Positions 40,401 through 52,400 of a stretch of DNA of 64,000 nucleotides are shown here, in pieces. Each line of letters begins with the position of its first letter. Within the stretch, counting starts at the first letter, position 1. Position numbers and translations under genes: made by a program. The notes below the pieces were generated by a model. The model was not told the origin of the DNA. It saw only the letters and a list, made by a program, of their open reading frames with translations, and did no database searches. The stretch is from Okapia johnstoni (Eukaryota; Chordata; Mammalia; Artiodactyla; Giraffidae), in the NCBI GenBank assembly GCA_024291935.2, contig CM044322.1, positions 26,783,405-26,847,404 of the forward strand, read 5' to 3'.

Positions 40401-43400
40401 AGCAGTTATACTCCAGTTTAAAAAAATAAATAGTAGTTGGGGTACAGGTAATTCCTCAAACCTCTCACCCCCAGTACAGATCTCAGTAAGATGAATATCT
40501 TGCTCTATCTGAAAAACAGAGTTAATTGTTATTCAGCTTTGTTGGTAAGGTTTTTGCACCTAGAGGACCATAGAATTCCTACAAGAGTACAAGGGTGTTG
40601 CAGCTTGAGTGGGCCCGTATAAGCTAGCATCCATCTCCACCCACTGATTAGAACGAGTCACACTTAATTTAGATGCTGTGCTACCAATTTCATTTCTTCT
40701 TCTCTGTTACTCCCTAACAGTTGACTGCTTTCGCATACAAAGATTACTTGTCATTTGGATATGTGTATGTCGGTTTGAGAGGGGCAGAAGAGATGACAAG
40801 GCAATACAACATCAATGTCTATACCCCCACCATCCTGATCTTTAAAGAACACATCCACAAGCCTGCAGATGTTATCCAGGTACGTGGGTGTCGCCTTGTT
40901 TCAAGACGGCCCTCCCATTTTCTCTCAAGGTGTCATACTCAAATAAATAGCAAAATGGAGCAGAGTAGGAGAGGAGAAGAAACTAGTTTTAATCTCTTCC
41001 TTCAGGGACTTCCCTGGCAATCCAGTGGTTAAGATTCTGAGCTTCCACTGCAGGGGGCACAGATCTGACCCCTAGTCAGGGAACTAAGATCCCACATGCC
41101 TTGTGGTGCAGCCTAAATAAATAAATTAAATAAAGCTTTCAAAACTCTCAGACCTGTCTGTTGTATGTCAGACAGTAGGCTAAGTACTGAGGATACTTCT
41201 CAAGCAGCTCTCAATCTAATGGGTGACTGTTTCCTTCATAGAAGGAAATTCTTAAAGTCATAGAATTTAAAAATGAATTTTTAAAAAAATATGATTTGGT
41301 ACTATTTTGCTTACAAAGATAATCTTTTGACAGAAAGTAGAATGGTGGCCAGAAGTTGGAGGAAGAAGAAATAGGGAGTTAGTGTGTAAGGGGTACAGTT
41401 TCAGTTTGGGAAGGCAAAAAAGTTCTGGAGATGGATGGCAGATGATGGTTGCAGAGCAGCGTGAATGATTAATGCCACAGAGTCATATACTTGAAAATGG
41501 TTAAAATGGTAATCTTGTGTACTCTGTAGCCACAAAAATAGAACAATAAATAATAGTCATCTTTGACCTCTAAAAAGCTCCTATTTGAAAAAATCAATAA
41601 CCTTATTCTAAAACAAGTTATAAAAATAATTTTAAGGCTTCAGTATAGAACAGTAATTAAAAGGAATAAGAAAAAAATACTCTTTCATTTCATCCCATTA
41701 ATCCCTTGGAAGTTTTTAGTTCTATAATTTAATATTCAAAAGTGCATAGGTAAAAAGACTTTCATTGTACTGAGATCTTGTAGGTAAGTAAAAGTTATTT
41801 GATCTTGCTCCAAAAAATATACAGTAAAATCACTGGGAAAAAATATATATACATTAACTCAAAGAACATACAGTGAATATTTATCTGATCTTAAGATAGG
41901 AAAGGGCTAAAAGTGTTGGGAAAAATCTTATTGGAAAAATCTTAATAACTTGATTATAAGCTTTACATTTTTATAGACAGACTTAAAATTTTTTGATTAA
42001 ACAATAAGGGAAGTGTTTACAACCAATATAAAAGGGATTGTTATCTTTAATTTCTAATGAGCTTCTTCTAATCAAAGAAATCAACGCCAAACTTCTTGAG
42101 AATAACCACTTAATGAGTAGAGTTTTCTTTTGGGATGATGAAAATGTTTGTAACTAGATAGAGGTGAGGGTTACACAACACTGAGAATGTACTAAAATGC
42201 CACTGAGTTATACACTAAAATGGTTAATTTCATGTTACGTTACTCTTATCCCAATTTAAATTTTCCCCCCAAAATGAGTGAAGCAGGTGAACAAAATCCT
42301 GAGAAAAGATTCAAGTCACTAATAAACACTTTGTGTTTTTTTAAAGTATTTATTTATTTATTCAGCTGTACTGGATCTTCATTGCAGCATGCAGGATCTT
42401 TAGTTGCAACTTAAGTGTGGGATCTAGATTCCCTGACCAGGGATCAAACCCAGGCCCCCTACATTCAGAACGCAGAATCTCAGCCACTGGATCACCAAGG
42501 AGATCTCAATAAACACTTTAAAAAAGTAAATCTCACTAATAATCAGAGAGAAGCAATTAACATTTCCTTCTCTCATCAAATTGTTAATGATTTTTGAAGT
42601 AAGAATACTCAGTAGAGTTGAAGGTACAGAGAAACTGGCACTTCTCTTCCTTGCCTTGCTGGAAGAAGCTTCAAAAATTCTCAGGAAAAAAAAAAAGTTT
42701 TCAGAAAAGTGATTGTGTGATAAAATATCAACTGCCTAGCAAAACAGCACTCCTGAGTACCTGCTGTGTGCCAAACACTGCTCTGTGGGCTGAGGGTGCA
42801 GCCCTGAACAAAATTAGCAGGATTCCCTGTCCTGGGTTCTCATGGGGACAACAATCATGACACGCTCTGTCATGGTATATTATATAGTGATGTGTGCTAA
42901 CGAAAAAATAAAACAGGGGAGAGGAGTACAGGGTGTTAGGGCAAAGGGCTCACATTTTTAAGGTGGACCAGCCAAGAAGGACCTCGTTAAGGTGACACTT
43001 GAGTAAAGAACTGAGGGAGATGAGATTACCTTTTATGACTCTATCCTAAAGGAATAGGAACTCAGGCAAAAAATTACATACAGAGATGTTAAATATCATT
43101 CATATACCGAAAATGAGGGGGAAATATAAACATCCAGTGGTAGGGTAATTATTGATACCTCCCAGATGTGCGTGCTCAGTCGTTCAGTTGTGTCCGACTC
43201 TGCAACCCCATGGACTGTAGCCCGCCAGCCTCCTCTGCCTGTTAATTTTCCAGGCAAAAATACTGTAGTGGGCTGCCATTTCCTTCTCCAGGGTATCTTC
43301 CCGACCCAGGTATTGAACCCCAGTCTCCTGCTGCTCCTGCATTGGCAAGCCGATTCTTTACCACTAAGCCACCTGGAAAGCCCCACATCCCAAATAGGGA

Positions 43401-46400
43401 CTATTATATAGCCATTTAAAATGGCAGTTTACTTGGACTTCTTTGGTGGTACAGTGGTTAAGAATTCATCTTGCAATGCAAAGGTCACAGGTTCAATCCC
43501 TGGTCAGGGAACTTAAGATCCCACATGCCACAGAGCAACTAAACCTATGTATTCAGGAGCCCTTGAGACACAACTAAAGTCCATGCACCCCAACAAAAGA
43601 TCCTGTGTGAGGCAACCCAGATCTGATGCAGCTGAAATAAATGAATAAATAAAAAATTTTTAAATAAAAGTTAAATAAAAAAAATGGCAATTTAAGAATA
43701 ACTAATGATGGGGATACTTTTCATAACATAATGTTAAAGAGCAAGCAGGATGCAAAATGTATATGCTGTTTATAATACACTGCTCTCAATTTTGTGAAGT
43801 GAATATTATTTCGGTATTTGGGTTTCCAGAAATCCCTGTAATGAACACGTATTTTTTAATGTTACTTTTTAAAAATCAACAAGAGCCCTTTGATACTTTC
43901 TCTTATAAGAGGCTAGAGTGAAAAGAAAGAGATATTCTATAAAAATCCTTTATTTCATTCATTCAATACATTCATTGCCTGCTTGCTGAGCACTAAATAC
44001 AGAACAACTCTGACATCCAGAGTTAGTCTTTATACTGAATCTTTATCAGACTCAGAGTCAGGGGAGGAGAAAAACCTAAAGGAGTTTTCATCCACTGTAG
44101 TAGGTGTCTCCCTTAGATGCAGGGTGAACTCTGGGTACCATGTGAAGGAGGAAGGTTACCTGAGACTATGAGACTAAGGTAAGGAACCAGATAGGGAAAG
44201 TGGATAGTAAGGAAAGAAGAGCAGGTTTAAAAAGAAGACAATGAGTTCAGTTGTGGACATAAGAAGTAGACTGCCTGGGAGCTGCTTGGCAGTCCAGTGG
44301 CTAAGACTTTGCACTCCCAATGCAGGACACCTAGGCTCGATCCCAGATCTGGGAACTAGTTCCCACATGCCAAAAGTAGAGATCCCGCATGCCGCAACAG
44401 AGATAGAAGATCCCATGTGCCACACTTAAGACCCGGTGCAGCCAAATAAATAGATAAATATTTTGAAAAAGGAAAGAAAGGAAGAACTGCCTTTAGGAAA
44501 TCTAAGGGGAGGTGTGCCTCCGTAGGAAGTCTAAGGAGGCAGGGATCTAGATCTGAGGAAAGGCAGAAGGTGATCTCCCAGGCATCGTATGTTACGTAAG
44601 GAGAGGAGGGAGCCAAGGACGAAACTCTGGACAACAACCAGCAAATAAAAAAGAGGGGGTGCCTGACGGCAGCTAAGCAGGAGCCAAGAGAGAGAGTCAG
44701 GAAGCAAGCAAACACCAGGTGTGGAAGAGGGGAAGGAAGGTCATCTCAATAAGATTTCCTAAATTGCTTTTTAGTAATAGCATGTGCCCTTGAGAACTGT
44801 TATTTACTTGTTCCCTGGGGAAAATTGTAAACCAAGCACATTAACAGAGTTACCAGAACAGTGGGTGCCTCCCCAGTTTGCTCTTTATTGTCAATAATCG
44901 TGTTTATTTTCATTCATGCAGTTTGGGCTGCTGCACCGCGTCTTCATTATGGTGTCTTCTCTTGTTGCAGAGCGCAGGTGCTAGAGCACACAGGCTTCAG
45001 TAGTTACGGTGTGGGGACCCAGATACCCACGGCATGTGGGATCTTCTCTTGTTGCAGAGCGCAGGTGCTAGAGCACACAGGCTTCAGTAGTTATGGTGTG
45101 GGGACCCAGATACCCACGGCATGTGGGATCTTCCCAGATCAGGGATTGAACTCATGTCCCCTGCATTGGCAGGTGGATTCCTAACCACTGGACCACTGTC
45201 CCCAGTTTGCTCTTTATGAATATAAAAATGCATTCTTAACATAAACCGAGTCCTTGCAGTGACGAGAGGCTTAGTGTGACACTGGTAGCACCAGTGGTGT
45301 CTCTCTCTTGGCTCTAGGTAATTTGTTTTTATTTGCTGTATCATGTATGGCTACATGAGAACGGATTTATTCATGCTTTCTGTTGATGGACATGTGCATA
45401 TTTGCATCATGAAATGAGATGGGACGTGTCCTCCCTTCTTCCCTTCTCAGGAAGACTTTACAGAACATTAGGTTGTCTTCCTTGAAAGTCTGCTCAAAAC
45501 CACCTACAAAGCCATCTCAGCCTGAATTTGTGTTTAAGGAAATATTTTTGACTACTGACTCATCTTCTTTAATGGTTATAGAACTATTTTCTCTTTTTTT
45601 CAAGTATTGTTTTATTTTTCCTAGAGATTTTTCTGTTTCACCTAAATTTTCAAATTTAAATATATATATAATATACATATATATATGTGTACACTTATTT
45701 TTTAGTTTTGGCAACATAGGTAGTGATTCCTCCCCGTCATCCTTGGTAATGGTTACCTGTGGGTCTCTCTCTTTATTTTCATGATTGGTTTACCAGAGGT
45801 TTGTCAATTTTATTAGCTCCTCCAAAGAATGAATGTTGGTTTGTTCTTACATTTTTATTTTGTTTTATTGATTTCTATTTTCATCTTTATTATTTGCTTC
45901 TTTCTACTTTTGTATTTTTGCTGTAACTTCGTGATAGGGATATCTAGTTCATTAATTTCTTTTCTGTTATACTCATTTTTTAATATTTATTTGTTTTATT
46001 GTTCGGTCTTCATTGCGGCAGGTGGAATTTTTCACTGTGGCGCCCAGACTCCAGAGCACATTGGCTCTGTAGTTGGCAGCACATGGGCTCAGTTGATGGG
46101 CCCCAAGGGCTTAGTTGCCCCATAGCATGTGTGATCTTAGTGCCCCGACCAGGGATCGAACCCACGTCCCCTGCATTGGGAGGCAGGTTCTTAACTACTG
46201 GACCACCAGGGAGGTCCCCTGTTGTCCCCTGGAGTAGGAAATGGCAACCCACTCCACTATTCTTGCCTGGAAAATTCCACTGGACAGACAAGCCAGGCGG
46301 GCTACTACAGCCCATGGAGCTGCAAAGAGTTGGACAAGAGTGAGCAACTGAGCACACACACACTCCAAATATACTTTATCTGCATCCCAAAGTTTTGATA

Positions 46401-49400
46401 AATAATATTTTCACTAGTCACTCCAAATTCAAAATATTTTCTTACATCTGATATGCTCTCTTCTCAGATCAAGAAGTTACTCAGAGTTTCTTAACTTCTA
46501 AGCATAAAGCGATTTTCTGGTTCATATCTTGCGTTGATGTCTTGGTTAATTGTGGTCAGAGAACCTGCTATACATAATTTCAGTTCTTTGAAATGTATGA
46601 AAATTAGTAATAACAAAGTGGTCATCATACAATTTTGTAGTCCGTCTTTTATACTCAATAACATTGCTACGTTGAAATTTATTTTTAATTATTCAGTTTA
46701 CTGTAAATCTCAAATGGAAGTAAATTTGCCTAAAAATTCAAAATTATTGACTTTTTCAATCTGCCGTCATAAAACAGTCTACAAAAGTTCCCCAAGCACT
46801 TGAGTTTTCCTTTGACCTGAAATAGTTGCATCATTGCTTTCAGCCCTGCATTGTTAGAAAAGACCACCACATGTTTATTTGTTCAAACAGGTTTAACTTT
46901 CTTGGTTTTATTGCTTTAGCCAGGCTCAGCCATATTTTTATTAAACTGTAAGTCAAGCCCATTCTCAGTGAGAAAACTGAGTAAAAATCAACTGTCTCTT
47001 GGTTTTTCTCCAGGCCCGAGGTATGAAGAGACAGGTCATTGATGACTTTATCACCCAAAACAAGTATCTGTTGGCAGCCAGGCTCACCAGCCAGAAGTTG
47101 TTCCATGAACTCTGCCCCGTGAAACGGTCTCACCGACAGAGGAAGTAAGGACCGAAGGCCTTGACCCTGCTCATCATGTCACATGTTACTGAAAGGCAGT
47201 TAAACGTTGACCCTGGGACAGTCAGAATCTATGCTTCACGTTCAAATATAGATGAACAGCTATGATAGTAGAGGGGTATGTCAGTCCAGGGCGCCTTAGG
47301 ACCAAATGATTGGCTGTGCCAGAGAAGATCCCCCTGAGAGCTGAGCCCTAAAGAGTGAGTAGGTTCTGCCAGGTGTCAGGGAGAGCCTGTGAAGCTCGGT
47401 GAAGCAGTGTGAAGTGAGAGAACGCTGCTGTTTTCTACCAGAGTGTCCCACACAGGGCAAACCTCTGCAGGTCTAGGAGAGGAGCCAGTAAATGACCGAA
47501 CAGTAGGGCAGTGAGGGTGCTGAGGAAATGGTAAAATAATGAGCTGGGCATGGCATGGCTGAGGCATCCTCATTCATACAGAGCATCTAAAAAGTCTGGA
47601 AAGACAGGGAAAACACTTCTTATAGCTCTTTCAGATTAAGGAGCCGGTGCCTTTAAATTTAGGGCTGTTTCATCTGTGAAAGGTGTCTGGATATGAAAGG
47701 AAACCATTTTGATCACATTATTTGAAAATACAACTAAAATAGTGTTTAAAATAGGAAACATTCCCTATGTTTCCAGACTTTTCAGATCCCTATATAGACT
47801 AACACTTTAATTAAATATAAGGAAGATGATCCTGGACTTTGAGGATTATTATTTATACACCCTTCAAAAAATATCCCAGTCCACACACTCCTCCCCTTTG
47901 TTTCCACCACCACCCTAGCCAGGCCAGTGTCACCTCTCGCTGAGGCCACCGTCTTAGCCTCCTACCCTCCTCTGCCCCCACTCCACTCCCACACCCTCGG
48001 TCAGTTCTCCATGTCAGCCAGTGATCGTCCTCCTTGCACTGTGAATTGGATTGAGTCCCCCTCCGTCTCTGGGTCTTTGCGCTTGCAATGCTCTTGGCCT
48101 GGAGCGCTCTGACCTCACTTCCTCTTGTGGCACCTCATTCAGGTCTCTGCTTCAGCATCACCTTCCCAGATGACATTTCCCTGACCAGCCTGTCTGATGG
48201 AGCATGGCTCCCAACCCACCCCGCACTCTTTCCCCTTCACTTTTTTTTTTTCTGTAACACTTACCACTACTTGTCGTGATCTGCCTGCCTATCTATCTAT
48301 CTATCTGTTTTTTTGTCTGCCCTCCCCACTGGAATATAAGTTCCACAGGGGCAAGAATGGGGCTTCCCAGGTGGCTCAGTAGTGACAAATTCACCTGCCA
48401 AAGCAGGAGACACAGTTTGATCCCTCGATTGGAAAGACCCCCTGGAGGAAGAAATGGCAGCCCACTCCAGTAATCTTGCTGGAGAAATCCCATGGACAGA
48501 GGAGCCTGGTGGGCTACAGTCCATGGAATCGCAAAGAGTCAGACACAACTGAGTGGCTGAGCATAAGGGCAAGAACGTTGTTTGTCTTACCTGGCATCTA
48601 GTGAGTGCTCAGTAGTATCTTGGAGAAAGAATACCTAATTTGAATGACTAGATGAATTTGCCATTGGAACCACGGCAAAGGAAGACCTTCAGAATGAGGC
48701 CCAGTGGCCCTGGCCTGAGATAGGGTTAACCAGCCCTGCTTGAAGTGGAAGAACTAGAACAGGTGCCTTCTGCAAGGCCCTTCTGCATCAGCGGTTCAGT
48801 GACTGTTGCCTTCAAGGGCATTTCCAAATGTTGTGAAGTTTGATGTGGGGAGAGCATCATCAGTTTAGAAAGAAGCAGGTCCTTAATGCCTTGAACATCT
48901 TATCTCATTGGTGACCCTCATGCAGCTTTGGTTTCTAAAACGTGTTGGTTCTCTCTGTGAATGACTTCTCCTCTCCTTCACCTTCACTTGCCATTCAGGT
49001 TCTAGCCATGGCCTCGGGGACTAGTTACATGGTCTTTTCTTTTGTTGACGTGCAGGTACTGTGTGGTTTTACTGACTGCTGAGGCTACCAAGTTGAGCAA
49101 ACCCTTCGAGGCGTTCCTGTCCTTTGCCCTGGCAAACACACAGGACACCGTGAGGTTCGTGCATGTCTACAGCAATCGGCAGCAGGAATTTGCCAGCACC
49201 TTACTGCCAGACGGTGACACGTTTCGAGGGAAAGTCAGCGGTGAGTCGTGGGTTCTCTCCTGATCCAAAGCTCTTCACAAGCATGTGGCACTTAATTCCA
49301 TATTCGCCTTCCTCAAGAGTTTTGAATATAGATTCCAGGAAATCCAGAAATCTCTGAAGCCTGTTTTATTTTTTTCTGAGTGCTTGGAAACCGTTTGACC

Positions 49401-52400
49401 TGTTTTTTGCCCTGTCGGCATGTGGGATCTTAGTTCCCCAACCAGGGATCAAACCTGTGCCCACTGCGTTGGAAGTACAGAGTCTTAGCCACTGGACCAC
49501 CAGGGAAGTCCCTGAAAGCAGTCTTAAACTAGTCTTTTACCCTGCTGATTTCACCTCCTGACTTCAACCTTAGACCTTCACAAAAGGCATCTTTCCTCTG
49601 GGTAAAGATTAAAGAGCATCCCCAGTCCCTTTCACCTGTCTTTCCCCCGTGCAGGTCAAGTCTTACAGTATCTAGTTTGTAGAATCTCCTTTAGGCAACC
49701 ATTAATATGCTTTTCAGCATCTCCTTCCTGTACTTCTGCCTCTTTTATTTCATCCTGATTGACCTTACCCTTCCTTTCCTCCTTTGTTGTGACTCTCCAC
49801 AGAAGCATGAAATTCTTTGTCATTTGCATCATCTTGGTAATCATGGGAAGTGAAAGTTGCTCAGTCATGTCCAACTCTTTGTGACCCCATGGACCATACA
49901 GTCCATGGGATTCTCTAGGCCAGAATACTGGAGTGGGTAGCCTTTCTCTTCTTCAGGGGATCTTCCCAACCCAAGGATAGAACCCAGGTCTCCCACATTG
50001 CAGGCAGATTCTTTACCAACTGAGCCACAAGGGAAGCCCAAGAATACTAGAGTGAGTAGCCTATCCCTTCTCCAGCGGATCTTCCCAACCCAGGAATCGA
50101 ACCAGGGTTGCCTGCATTGCAGGCAGATTCTTTACCAACTGAATCCTTTACCAACTGATTTTCATGGGAAAATCTCTGAAAAAAAACAAAGGTTTGCTTT
50201 ATTATAATATTAAGTCAGGGACTTCACTGGTGGTCCAGTGACTAAGACTCTGTGCTCCCCGTGCAGCGAGCCCAAGTTTGATGACTGGTCAGGGAACTGG
50301 ATCCCACAAGCCACAACTAAGGGTTCGCATGCCACAACTAAGACCCAGCAGAGCCAAATAAATAAATAAATGTTAAAAAAAAAAATTAGAAGTTACAGAA
50401 CAAAATCTATTGAGAAGAAAGAATTTTAACTTTTAACAAAGCTTTGAAAAGTCACCATAAAACTAATTTCTTTTGTCAGAAAAGTGGAAATCTCTTGCAG
50501 ATATGGTATATTCATTCATATCTGTGCTTAAGCTTTACTAGACCCTTTTTTTCCATCATCTCTGGAAAAAAAAAAAGCAACAGTAATTTCCCATTCTCTT
50601 GAGAAGTCTAATGGTTTTTCACCTCTTTTTCTCCCAGGTGTCTATCTTAGAAAGGCGCAACACGGCAGGGCGGGTGGTGTATAAAACCCTGGAGGATCCC
50701 TGGACTGGGAGTGAGAGTGATAAATACATCCTTTTGGGTTATCTGGACCAACTGCGGAAAGACCCAGCTCTTCTGTCATCGGAAGCTGTGCTCCCCGACT
50801 TGACCGATGAACTTGCCCCTGTAAGCACCCGGCCCAGGCGAGTGGGAGCTGGGCAGGGCTCCCGAGCTCCCAGAGCTACAGTGCCCTGTCAGGGATGGGG
50901 GGCTTCTCCCTCCAGGGCTCGGGGTCCAGTCCTGACCCCTTTTCTCCCTCCACAGATTTTTCTCCTTCGGTGGCTCTACTCTGCTTCTGACTACATCTCA
51001 GACTGCTGGGACAGCATATTTCACAACAACTGGTAGGAATATTGCCAGATTGAATTTCTCTTACTGTTACTTACCAGGACTGCTGTTTTTCTTTTGAAAA
51101 AAGGTCCACTCTTCTTTGATTTCAGTGTAGACTCCATCTAGGTAGGTGGAAGAGTGTTTCCATATTTGCAACAACCATTCCCCTTTCTCTTTCAGTAACT
51201 TCCCTTTTGTAATATTTGCTGGTTTGACCCTTTCCCATAGGTTGGGAAAGAAAGAATCACCCCAACTGCCCTTCCAGATAGCAGAGCCTGGGACTGCGCT
51301 CCTCACCAGAGCACCTTGGTGACCAGGACAGGGCTGACACACATGTAGTCCAGTGAATCGAGACACAAATGAACCAGAGAATTAATCAGAGAGGGAAAGG
51401 GCACTCCCACCCACCCCCCTCCCCAAAATGAGACCATGAGCTCCTGAGGACAGACTACGTCCCACTCACATCTGTGCTTCCTGGCCACCAGCCCAGCTCC
51501 CGAAAAACACCAGGCCTTTGATGGGTGTCTGCGGGTGAATAAAATTTCAGAACACCTAGAGGAGATCTTAGAGAAGTCAACTTGCTTCTCCCTACTGTAC
51601 CCCTCTGAGCCACATCTGAATTAGTCTGACCGAAAAAAAAAAAATCAATCAAAATAAAAGAAGTAATTCCACAGACTTTCTAGTCAACTTGTATTACCCC
51701 TGATGTCAGAATGTTCCTCCATGTTCACAACGTAAATCCTTTGTTACCATTCTTGTCATTTCCTTCTGCAGAATCCATTCAGCACAATCTGAGGCACAAA
51801 GTCAAACTTTTTAAATAGGTGATCCGTGAATTAGAACACTGAGGGAAAAAATCTCTACTTTCACCACTACCGCAAAAAAATCCTCTATTTATATGAAATT
51901 AGAAAGTGTTTATTGATGTGAAAGCTTTTTGGTTTGGGGTTATATAGCGGCTTTTTGAGCCAGAGAGAAGAAACCTGAAACCATTAACTGACACGTCACA
52001 GCGGCCCGAGTAGCGCTGACCAGAGCTTGTGAACTTCATTTCAGGCGGGAAATGATGCCCCTTCTGTCCCTGGTTTTCTCTGCCCTCTTCATCCTCTTTG
52101 GCACTGTCATCGTTCAAGCATTCAGGTAAGAAACCCCCGTGCTCCTCAATGCTGCGTCTGAAGGGTGAGGCCTCCACTTCCTCGGCTGTTTTTCTGTAAA
52201 ATCTCTTTTTCTTCAGTGACTCAAATGAGGAGCGAGAGTCCAGCCCTCCAGATAAAGAGGAAGCCCATGAGAAGACAGGGAAGACGGAGCCAAGCTTCAC
52301 CAAGGAGCCCAGCAGGTTGTTCTCACCAGATGCCAGCCCCTCCTCCTCAGCAGCAGCCCCACAGACCGCAGAGGCTGATAAAGCAGGATCTGAGTGTCTA

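Larger units (their letters stand above)
45400..46830 (-). repeat. Old L1, antisense, broken by two SINEs
   Basis: L1-like antisense wording (gtttgtcaattttattagct; gtcttggttaattgtggtca gagaac) on both sides of the SINE pair at 45975-46365. Confidence 0.55.

Noticed and set aside
44955..45128. CRISPR-like repeat
   Set aside because: Only two direct 87-bp units with no spacers, in a vertebrate intron.
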